Shown here piece after piece: positions 47,982 to 55,819 of a stretch of 64,000 bases of DNA. The stretch spans positions 1,841,608 to 1,905,607 of the forward strand of contig NZ_CP101620.1 of NCBI RefSeq assembly GCF_024399475.1, given 5' to 3'. Numbering within the stretch: position 1 is the first letter of the stretch; the number at the start of each line of letters is the position of its first letter. This stretch comes from Allocoprobacillus halotolerans (lineage in GTDB: Bacteria; Bacillota_I; Bacilli_A; Erysipelotrichales; Coprobacillaceae). The notes beneath the pieces are model-generated. The model was given only the letters and a program-made list of their open reading frames with translations, was not told where the DNA came from and did not search any database. The position numbers were made by a program, and so were the translations under genes.

Positions 47982-49148
47982 ATGTTTCAGTTGATTGTGA
48001 AAAAGACAATTTCAAATTATCAAGCTGCACATTTGCCAGAAGTGAGAGAAAAATATGGAACACTATGTAGTGTTCTTTCTATTATATGTAACTGTATAAT
48101 GGTTGTCTTTAAATTATTATTTGGTTTTATGACACATTCTGTGGCTATTCAGGCTGATGGTTTAAACAACCTTTCTGATATGGGTAGCAATTTAGCAACT
48201 TTATTTGGTTTTAAATTAGCTGGCAAGCATCCTGACAGTGATCATCCCTATGGTCATGGACGTTATGAATATATTGCTGGTTTAATCATTTCTTTTTTGA
48301 TTTTATTAGTGGCTTTTTCATCTTTTAAAGAATCACTGATGAAAATCATTGAACCTGAAAAGTTATCTTTTACATGGGGTGCAGTGATTGTTTTAATAGT
48401 ATCAATATTGATTAAATTATGGATGGCATCTTTTAATAAAAAAACAGGGAATTTCATTGATTCAACATCCTTAAAAGCGGCATCACAAGATAGTTTAAAT
48501 GATGTTTGTGCTACTTTTGCTACACTTGTTTCATTATGTTTAAGCCTTGTGACAAGTTTTCCAGTGGATGGTATCATTGGGGTTATTGTATCCATTGTTG
48601 TTTTCAAATCGGGAATTGATATTTTTAAAGATACGGTTGATCCATTATTAGGAAAAGCACCGGATAAAGATTTGGTAGAAGATATTTATCAATATGTTTT
48701 ATCTTTTGATAAGGTTTTGGGTATTCATGATTTTATGTTGCATGATTATGGACCTGGTCGTCAGTATATGACTTTTCATGCGGAAGTGGATTGTGATGAA
48801 GATATGATGGAAATTCATGATCAGATTGATAATATTGAAAGAAATTTATTAGATAAATACAATATTTTAACAACGATTCATATGGATCCTATTGATACAA
48901 AAGATGAATTAACAAATGATTTAAAACAACAAATAGAAAGCATAGTCAAAGGTATTCATGAAGAATATAGTATTCATGATTTTCGTCTGATCAAAGGACC
49001 AACGCATACAAATCTCATTTTTGATGTTTTATTACCAGCTGATGATGAAATTTCCCATCATGAATTAAAACAACAAATTGCCCAGGAAGTTCAAAAAATC
49101 AATACCCATTATTTCTGTGTCATTCAGATAGATCATGCATTTTTATAA
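47982..49148 (+). CDS. Cation diffusion facilitator (CDF) metal exporter
   Basis: 388 aa with AGGAGG before the ATG. About six membrane helices. The CDF signature is QADGLNNLSDMGSN in helix 2 (metal site Asp), then KHPDSDHPYGHGRYEYI and ASQDSLNDVCAT in helix 5 with the second Asp pair. The cytoplasmic domain has HDFMLHDYGPGRQYMTFHAEVD and a long C-terminal tail with histidines. It probably exports zinc, iron or manganese in exchange for protons. Length is above average because of the extended C-terminus. Confidence 0.9.
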   Translation: MFQLIVKKTISNYQAAHLPEVREKYGTLCSVLSIICNCIMVVFKLLFGFMTHSVAIQADGLNNLSDMGSNLATLFGFKLAGKHPDSDHPYGHGRYEYIAGLIISFLILLVAFSSFKESLMKIIEPEKLSFTWGAVIVLIVSILIKLWMASFNKKTGNFIDSTSLKAASQDSLNDVCATFATLVSLCLSLVTSFPVDGIIGVIVSIVVFKSGIDIFKDTVDPLLGKAPDKDLVEDIYQYVLSFDKVLGIHDFMLHDYGPGRQYMTFHAEVDCDEDMMEIHDQIDNIERNLLDKYNILTTIHMDPIDTKDELTNDLKQQIESIVKGIHEEYSIHDFRLIKGPTHTNLIFDVLLPADDEISHHELKQQIAQEVQKINTHYFCVIQIDHAFL

Positions 49149-49155
49149 AAAGTGT

Positions 49156-49184
49156 TTGACAAATGTTTATAGACACGATAATAT
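49156..49184 (+). promoter_or_regulatory. Promoter of the Met T-box/metNIQ operon
   Basis: TTGACA (49156-49161), 17-base spacer, TAATAT (49179-49184), near-consensus for sigma-A. Confidence 0.8.
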
Positions 49185-49197
49185 ATTATTAACAACA

Positions 49198-49437
49198 GTG
49201 AAGAGAAGAGTAGTTTATGATGATTTGATAGAGAGTTCTTGGTTGGTGGAAAAGAATATTGAGTCATAAATGAAGATGGTCTTGGAGTTTCATTAGTGAA
49301 TGATTAGCTAATGGCGGGTGTACCCGTTATCGTACTAGAGTATGTTGGTACTCGAAGAGGTTGTTATAGTGATATAACAATAAATTAAGGTGGTAACACG
49401 GGTGATAACTCGTCCTTAGGGGGACGAGTTTTTTTAT
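49198..49437 (+). ncRNA. T-box leader, AUG (methionine) specifier
   Basis: Framework shared with the two aro leaders: AGAGAGTTCTTGG and GGTTGGTGGAAAAG, then TGAAG-ATG-GTCTTGGAG, giving AUG (Met) at 49276-49278. The T-box AAGGTGGTAACACGG is followed by the terminator ACTCGTCC / GGACGAGT with T-run. It precedes metNIQ. Confidence 0.9.
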
Positions 49438-49454
49438 TTGTAAGGAGGGATAAG

Positions 49455-50474
49455 ATGATTGAATTAAAACATATTCAAAAAGTTTTCCATACACCTAAAG
49501 GTGATATTCATGCTTGTCAGGATGTCTCTTTAACGATTCGAAATGGGGAAATCTTTGGTGTTATTGGTTATAGTGGTGCTGGAAAATCAACATTGGTACG
49601 TATTATAAATCAGCTTGAACCACAAACAAATGGTGAAGTCATTATTGATGGTGAAGATATTTCTTTGTTGAATCCTAAAGATTTAAGAAAGAAAAGAACA
49701 AAGATTGGGATGATCTTTCAACATTTTAATTTGTTGTGGTCAAGAACAGTTCAAAAAAATATTGAGCTTCCATTAGAGATTGCAGGAGTAGATAAAGCCA
49801 AACGCAGTCAAAAAGCAAAACAACTCATTGAGTTAGTTGGTTTACAGGGACGTGAAAATGCCTATCCAAGTGAATTATCAGGTGGACAAAAACAACGTGT
49901 AGGAATTGCACGTGCTTTAGCCAATGATCCAAGTATTCTTTTATGTGATGAAGCAACAAGTGCTTTGGATCCTGATACAACTGAACAAATCTTAGATTTA
50001 CTCAAAGATATTAATCGTCAATTAGGAATTACGATTGTGATGATTACCCATCAAATGGAAGTTGTTCAAAAAATATGTCATCGTGTCGCAGTCATGAGTG
50101 AAGGACGTGTTGTTGAAGAAGGACGTGTCAAAGATATTTTTGAACATCCTCAACACACAGTGACAAAACGTTTTGTCAGAGATATTGCTAGTAAAATTGA
50201 TGATGATAAACAAAATGAAAATCTAAAACAGATTTATCCAGATGGAATTTTATTAAGACTCACTTTTGATGAAGATATATCTCGTCAACCGATTGTTTCT
50301 CGTGTCATGAAAGAAACAGAATTAGATATCAGCATTGTATCTGGAAATCTAACCAATACAATTGATAGTTCTTTTGGAGTCTTGATTGTCAATGTTTTAG
50401 GTGGAAGTGCACAAGATTATGAACAGATTATTCAAAAATTTAAAAACTATCAAGTCATTGTGGAGGTGATATAG
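49455..50474 (+). CDS. metN: Methionine ABC transporter ATP-binding protein
   Basis: 339 aa with AAGGAGGG before the ATG. Walker A GYSGAGKSTLVRI, Q-loop FQHFNLLWSRTV, signature LSGGQKQRVGIARAL, Walker B ILLCDEATSALDP, H-loop MITHQ. Residues ~265-339 are the C-terminal NIL/ACT-like regulatory domain, which in MetN binds methionine and closes the transporter (transinhibition). metI starts 1 base after the stop. Controlled by the Met T-box. Confidence 0.95.
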   Translation: MIELKHIQKVFHTPKGDIHACQDVSLTIRNGEIFGVIGYSGAGKSTLVRIINQLEPQTNGEVIIDGEDISLLNPKDLRKKRTKIGMIFQHFNLLWSRTVQKNIELPLEIAGVDKAKRSQKAKQLIELVGLQGRENAYPSELSGGQKQRVGIARALANDPSILLCDEATSALDPDTTEQILDLLKDINRQLGITIVMITHQMEVVQKICHRVAVMSEGRVVEEGRVKDIFEHPQHTVTKRFVRDIASKIDDDKQNENLKQIYPDGILLRLTFDEDISRQPIVSRVMKETELDISIVSGNLTNTIDSSFGVLIVNVLGGSAQDYEQIIQKFKNYQVIVEVI

Positions 50475-50475
50475 G

Positions 50476-51141
50476 ATGAATGAATTTTTAAGCCAGATTG
50501 ATTGGGATGCGATGTGGGTAGCCATTCAGGAAACATTTATCATGACAATCATTTCATTAGTGATTGCTGTGGTTGTTGGATTTGTTTTAGGCATTATTCT
50601 TTATATTACCAAAGAAGATGGACTTTATCCTCAAAGAATTGTGCATCGTATTTTAGATTTTATTGTCAACCTCTTTAGAGCGATTCCCTTTATTATTTTG
50701 ATTTTCTTACTTTTAGAAATCACAATGGCATTAATGGGAACAATGCTAGGTGTGAAAGGGGCTTTACCAGCACTGATTGTATCAAGTGCACCATTCTATG
50801 CACGTATGTGTATGATTGCCTTGAGTGAAATTGATAAAGGAACGATTGAAGCCAGCAAAGCAATGGGTGCAAGTTCATGGCAGATTATTACAAAGGTTTT
50901 GATTCCTGAAGCTAAACCAGCTCTTATTTCAAGTATTACAGTAATGGGTATTTCGTTAGTCGGTTATACCGCTATGGCGGGATGCATTGGTGCTGGTGGT
51001 TTAGGAAACCTGGCTTATATGTATGGTTATGTCAGACAAAATATGCCAGTAATGTATACCGCAACATTCTTTGTATTGGTGATTGTCTTTATTATCCAAG
51101 GTATTGGAGATTTGATTGTCAAAAAAATTGATAAAAGATAG
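50476..51141 (+). CDS. metI: Methionine ABC transporter permease
   Basis: 221 aa, normal MetI length. Five membrane helices. The permease coupling motif is EASKAMGASSWQIITKVLIPEAKPALIS (EAA loop). The start follows GGAGGTGATATAGG at the metN end. Together with MetN and MetQ it imports methionine. It ends 16 bases before metQ, with GGGGAGGAAA as the next ribosome site. Confidence 0.95.
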   Translation: MNEFLSQIDWDAMWVAIQETFIMTIISLVIAVVVGFVLGIILYITKEDGLYPQRIVHRILDFIVNLFRAIPFIILIFLLLEITMALMGTMLGVKGALPALIVSSAPFYARMCMIALSEIDKGTIEASKAMGASSWQIITKVLIPEAKPALISSITVMGISLVGYTAMAGCIGAGGLGNLAYMYGYVRQNMPVMYTATFFVLVIVFIIQGIGDLIVKKIDKR

Positions 51142-51157
51142 GGGAGGAAAAAGAAAG

Positions 51158-51976
51158 ATGAAAAAATTATTGATTGGTGTTTTAGCATTATTTTTAGCAG
51201 TAGGACTTACAGGATGTGGAAGTGGAGGTAACAGTGATGCGAAAACTTTAACTGTTTCAGCAACTTTAGATCCACATTCTAAAATCTTAGAGGAAGCCAA
51301 ACCAATTTTAAAAGAAAAATATGATATTGATTTAAATATTAAGGTATTAGATGATTACTATATCTTTAACAAAGCTTTAGATGCCGGAGAAGTCGATGCC
51401 AATTATTTCCAACATCGTCCATTCTTTGAAGGAGAAGTTGAAGAACATGGTTATAAGATTGTTGAAGCAGCTGGTATTCACTTAGAACCATTTGGTTTCT
51501 ATTCTCAAACAATTAAAAATATTCAAGATATTCCTAATGGTGCAGAAGTGATTATTTCTAACTCTATTGCGGATCATGGACGTATTTTAGGAATCTTAGC
51601 TGATGCTGATATCATTGAATTAAGTGATGATGTTGAAACACTTGATGCCACAGTAAAAGATATTGTGTCAAATCCTAAAAACTTAAAATTTACTGAAATT
51701 AAACCTGAATTATTAGCGACTTCTTATCAAAATGGTGAAGGTGATTTGGTTGCGATTAATGGAAATTATGCATTACAAGCAGATTTAAATCCAACACAGG
51801 ATGCTTTAATTATTGAAACAGTGGATGAAGATAATCCATATATTAATATTGTGGCAGTCAAAAAAGGTAATGAAAATGATGAAAGAATTCAAGCTTTAAT
51901 TGATGTCTTAAAATCAGATGAAATCAAAACATTTGTTGAAAAAGAATATAAAGGTGCTGTTTTAATGGTAGATTAG
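51158..51976 (+). CDS. metQ: Methionine-binding lipoprotein
   Basis: 272 aa from the ATG behind GGGGAGG. Lipoprotein signal peptide ending in lipobox LTGCG (Cys at about 20). Solute-binding core typical of the NlpA/MetQ family: TVSATLDPHSKILEEAKP, DYYIFNKALDAGEVDANYFQHRPF, AAGIHLEPFGFYS, and VAINGNYALQADLNP. It binds L-methionine outside the membrane for MetI. A degraded copy of its last codons lies about 870 bases downstream, after a toxin-antitoxin pair. A terminator follows directly. Confidence 0.95.
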   Translation: MKKLLIGVLALFLAVGLTGCGSGGNSDAKTLTVSATLDPHSKILEEAKPILKEKYDIDLNIKVLDDYYIFNKALDAGEVDANYFQHRPFFEGEVEEHGYKIVEAAGIHLEPFGFYSQTIKNIQDIPNGAEVIISNSIADHGRILGILADADIIELSDDVETLDATVKDIVSNPKNLKFTEIKPELLATSYQNGEGDLVAINGNYALQADLNPTQDALIIETVDEDNPYINIVAVKKGNENDERIQALIDVLKSDEIKTFVEKEYKGAVLMVD

Positions 51977-51993
51977 ATAAGAGAAATCTTATT

Positions 51994-52040
51994 TAAAGCA
52001 TGAACTTAAGATGAATTGATCTTAGGTTTATGCTTTTTTA
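51994..52040 (+). terminator. Rho-independent terminator after metNIQ
   Basis: AAAGCATGAAC pairs with GTTTATGCTTT (one G-U), with a second stem TTAAGAT / ATCTTAG inside, then T-run. Confidence 0.8.
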
Positions 52041-52132
52041 ATCTTTTCTTTTTTGACTTCATTGTATTATTTAGATATAATATGATTAGAATTTGAGTAT
52101 AATTTTAATATAATATATAAGGAGACGTTGTT

Positions 52133-52411
52133 ATGATTATTAAACCATCCGCAGCAATTAGACAAAATTACAATGAAATTGCAGATTTGTGTCGTGAAGC
52201 GAAAGAACCTATTTTTTTGACAAAGAATGGCGAAGGTGACTTGGTTGTCATGGATATTGACACTTTCAACAGAAGAGAGAAGATGTTAAAACTTCGTGAA
52301 GAACTTCTTGTGGTTGAAGAAGCAAGAGCAATGGAGGAGAAAGGATATTCAATTGATGAAGTTGTTAATATGATGAAAAAATCAGTGGATGGAGTAGGAA
52401 ATGGGAAGTAA
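52133..52411 (+). CDS. Phd/YefM-family antitoxin
   Basis: 92 aa with AAGGAGA before the ATG. The N-terminal half fits the Phd/YefM fold: PSAAIRQNYNEIADLCREAKEPIFLTKNGEGDLVVMDIDTF, the DNA-binding and dimer part. The C-terminal half is helical and charged, with MEEKGYSIDEVVNMMKK as the toxin-binding arm. It overlaps the toxin gene by 11 bases. The pair would be autoregulated by binding its own promoter. Confidence 0.9.
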   Translation: MIIKPSAAIRQNYNEIADLCREAKEPIFLTKNGEGDLVVMDIDTFNRREKMLKLREELLVVEEARAMEEKGYSIDEVVNMMKKSVDGVGNGK

Positions 52412-52688
52412 ATATCATGTGATTATTTCCTCAAGAGCTACTCAAATGCTTGTTTCTTATGCGACGTATATTTCTCAATATGATAGTGCTGCAGCTAATA
52501 AATTCATAGAAGAATTTGAAAAGGCATCGCAGTCATTAGAGGAATTTCCTAGAAGATGTCAATGGCTTGAAGGGGATTATATTCCAGCTAAGACATATAG
52601 GTATCGCATATTTCATAAGCATTATATGCTTATATTCAAAATTGAAGATGATAGCGTTTATGTTGATTATGTAATCAATTGCAGATAG
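52401..52688 (+). CDS. RelE/ParE-family toxin
   Basis: 95 aa from the ATG inside the end of the antitoxin gene. ParE/RelE fold: KYHVIISSRATQMLVSYATYISQYDSAAANKFIEEFEKASQSLEEFP, then CQWLEGDYIPAKTYRYRIFHKHYMLIFKIEDDSVYVDYVINCR, with the C-terminal catalytic strand and its YR, HKHY and D residues. RelE-type members cleave mRNA at the ribosome, ParE-type members poison gyrase; which one applies is unclear. The family's full length is present, unlike the truncated toxin near 8.2 kb. Confidence 0.85.
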   Translation: MGSKYHVIISSRATQMLVSYATYISQYDSAAANKFIEEFEKASQSLEEFPRRCQWLEGDYIPAKTYRYRIFHKHYMLIFKIEDDSVYVDYVINCR

Positions 52689-52837
52689 GATTATCAGTGG
52701 TTGATTAGATAATTTAAAAAATATTGGAAATGATGAAACGATAAAGTATAATAACGAAACATTAAGAAATTGAGCGCTTCGTTTATGTTTTTGGTTGAAT
52801 GAGTTCAAAATCAAAAACATCATGTTTTTCAAACAAT

Positions 52838-52876
52838 CTTTTGTTGAAAAGAATATAAAGCTGCTGTTTTTGAAAT
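52838..52876 (+). pseudogene. Relic of a metQ 3' end
   Basis: TTTGTTGAAAAGAATATAAAG and GCTGTTTTT match the last codons of metQ (51931-51966, FVEKEYKGAV) except for one missing A and a few substitutions. There is no open frame around it. It lies beyond the toxin-antitoxin pair, so metQ-like sequence is on both sides of that pair. Confidence 0.55.
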
Positions 52877-52964
52877 CTGTATTCTTAAAATTTTAGCAAA
52901 GAAAAAAGTCAAAGTCACGGGAATTTAAGATAGAGCGTGTAAGATAAATATTGAGGGATAGGAT

Positions 52965-55121
52965 ATGAATAAGACGATTCTAGAAATGGCTTATCGCCAT
53001 ATCAAACATCATCAACGTCAATATTTATTTCTATGTGCTTTTATCTTTATTATGTCTTTTAGCTTTTTTTATGTATATTCTCTGTATGCGCTCCCATGAT
53101 CAAATGCAAAAATATGCCTATGAATTAGAGTATGGTTCATGGTATGAAGATTATCATGATGAAGATATGGAAGCAACCAAAGAACAATTGTCACATACAA
53201 AGAATATTGAATATCACTTTTTGTATCAAATGGCTTATGACAAGAATAATATGACAGTTGGGTTTGGAGATGAAGGATTCTATGACTTTTGTCAAGTGAC
53301 ACTGACAGATGGTCGTTTTCCTGAAAGTGATAATGAAGTTGTTGTGAGTGATGAATTTTCTTATGAAATAGGACAGCATATTTATATTGCTATATCTGAC
53401 CAGCTTCAGGAAATGGAAATTGTCGGTGTTGTCCATAATTCACAACCGATTTTCTATGATATATATGTTGCAAGCCAACAACATTATGATGATGCATATT
53501 TTTATAGTGATACAGCTCTTTTACCAGGCGTTGCTTTTTCTCTATCTGATGAAAATCAATATGGTTATGATCATAATCCAGCATGGGTTGGTTTTTATAC
53601 AATTGTTAGTTGTGTTGTTGTTATGATACAGGCAAGTTGTTTAATGGCATTGGCTTTGATTTTATTATCGACAACACTTTTGAAAAAAGTGTCAGAGAAT
53701 TTGCCTTATTGCGTGCCATTGGCATGACCACTAAACAATTATTTTTAATGATTCTCTATGAAATGATTTTTTGTAGTCTGATTTCTGTTTTCTTAGCTGC
53801 AATTCTTGCTCCCTTATTAAGTTATCCTATTATTTATTATATATCATTATCATTAGGTCTTTATGAATATGTTTTTTATTTACTAGCTTATTGTTTTTAT
53901 ATTTTTATGCTTTTATTGAGTATTTTGATTTTTCTTTACTTATCCGGCTATTCGCTCATCTTCTCAAGCATTAAGTGGTGCCTTTGATGGAAAACAATTC
54001 TATTATTTTGATATCAGAGCGAAAACTTTAAAGTATCTTTATAAATGGCGAATTGCATGGCGTGAATGGAAAAGCTATAAGAAAATGAATATCATTTTTG
54101 TGATTTGTCTGTGTCTATGTTCGGTGCCTTATTTAGCGAATCAAATTATTGATTATCATAATGAATATATAGGATCAAAGCGTATTTTAACATACGACAG
54201 AAAAGATACGTATTTTATTGAGGCAAATGGTTCAAAAGACATGTTAAATCTGATTTTAAATATGGATTTACCGGATGTGGACAGTTATGAATATAAAAGT
54301 ACTCCCTTTGTATCATCTTTAGGTTCTGGAACATCTTCACGTATCTGTCAGCTTAATGAAACATTGCTTAGAAATGTTGAAATTGAGGGTATGATTCCAC
54401 AAAATGATTATGAAGTATTAATTGATGCTGATTATGGAAATATTGGCGAACAGGTCATTGTAGAAAATCAGGAATTTATTGTTTCATGTATTATTCATGA
54501 TAAAGTAGCAGAACTAGAAGATTTGGATTTTCCTTATTGTCCAATTCGTACAACGTTTGTCATGTGTCCTCAGCCATTTGAAAAACTTGCAGATGATGCT
54601 CATACGATTTTATGTATCTGGTATGAAGATATCAACCAAAGAGATGAATGGATGCATGATATCAATGTAGAAACGAAAGGAAATATTGATTTGGAAGATT
54701 GTGGATTGATGATTATAGAGTTATATAAAGGTGGACATGAACGTATTCCACTTATGGTAGATAATGAATTATTGATGGTAGGCATTGTATTGATTTTCTT
54801 TGTTTGTTATTTCTTGAATAAAAATTATATCATAAATCATCAAAGAGATTATCAAATGTTAAGATGGATTGGTATGACAAAAAAGATATGCTGATTAAAG
54901 AAATTTATAAAGCATTATTTTCATTTTTATTTATTGCATTATTGAATGGCATCATTCCTTTGATGGAAAAACAATATTTAAGTGTCAGTTATTTTCCATA
55001 TGTGAAATATGGTATTGTGAATATTATTTGCTTATTCGTCTGTTTGATTATTTATGTGTGTCCAATATTGAGATTGTGGAAAGCTTTTATGGTTATAGAT
55101 TATGGAGGCGAGAATGTATGA
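52965..55121 (+). pseudogene. FtsX-type ABC exporter permease with four frameshifts
   Basis: A full permease of about 718 aa is readable only across four breaks. It starts MNKTILEMAYRHIKHHQRQY (ATG after GAGGGATAGG). Breaks: near 53069 (one T too many), 53675 (one T missing), 53940 (one base too many), 54889 (six A need seven). FtsX/MacB-type topology: N-terminal helix, extracellular domain with QVTLTDGRFPESDNEVVVSD, a bundle with FALLRAIGMTTKQLF, then a second half ending LRWIGMTKKDM. The first loop resembles bacitracin- or lantibiotic-type exporters. Because both insertions and deletions occur and its ATPase has an altered signature, true decay is plausible. Confidence 0.65.
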
Positions 55122-55801
55122 TTATTTTGGAAGGAAAACATTTGACAAAAACTTATGGCTATAATGAAAATAAGGTGATTGCGTTAAATGATGTTTCACT
55201 AGAAATTGAAGAAGGTTCATTTATGGCTGTTGTTGGAACAAGTGTCAGTGGAAAAAGTACTTTATTAGATGTTTTAGCGGGATTGGTGAAACCAGACAAA
55301 GGAATGGTCTATTTACAAGGAAAATTACTTTATGATATGAATAATGATCGTTTAACACATTTAAGACGAAGAAAAATGGGTTTTGTGTTTCAGTTCTTTA
55401 ACTTGATTTCAACACATAACGTGATTGAAAATATTGTTTTACCTATCCATTTGGATAATCGACAGGTTGATGAAGAATATGTCCATGATATTGTAGAAAC
55501 ACTGGGCTTAACAGAGAAAAAATATGCCTTTATTCATGAATTGTCAGATGGTGGACAACAACGTGTCGCTATAGCAAGAGCATTAGCTTCTAAACCAGCT
55601 ATCATATTTGCGGATGAAACAACAGGAAATCTAGATGCAAAAAGTTCTCAAGAAGTGATTCAATTGTTAAGTATGGCACAAAGAAAATATCATGAAACAG
55701 TGATTATGGTGACACATGATGAAATGATTGCCCAGGTGGTTGATAGAATTTTACGTATAGAAGACGGTAAAATCATACAAGATACAAAAAATGACGAATG
55801 A
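55118..55801 (+). CDS. ABC transporter ATP-binding protein with unusual signature motif
   Basis: 227 aa from the ATG overlapping the permease stop. Lol/MacB-type ATPase: Walker A GTSVSGKST (usual is GPSGSGKST), Q-loop FQFFNLIS, Walker B AIIFADETTGNLD, H-loop VTHD. The signature reads ELSDGGQQRVAIARAL instead of LSGGQQQR, with changes at the third and fifth positions. These substitutions could weaken ATP use. It pairs with the broken permease upstream. An imperfect terminator hairpin lies at its end, where a group II intron has inserted. Confidence 0.8.
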   Translation: MIILEGKHLTKTYGYNENKVIALNDVSLEIEEGSFMAVVGTSVSGKSTLLDVLAGLVKPDKGMVYLQGKLLYDMNNDRLTHLRRRKMGFVFQFFNLISTHNVIENIVLPIHLDNRQVDEEYVHDIVETLGLTEKKYAFIHELSDGGQQRVAIARALASKPAIIFADETTGNLDAKSSQEVIQLLSMAQRKYHETVIMVTHDEMIAQVVDRILRIEDGKIIQDTKNDE

Positions 55802-55819
55802 TTAATTTCATTCGTCATT
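55791..55819 (+). terminator. Terminator-like hairpin at the 5' edge of the intron
   Basis: AATGACGAATG - ATTAATTT - CATTCGTCATT, an 11-bp stem covering the ABC ATPase stop codon. The intron starts directly after the 3' arm. Confidence 0.8.
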
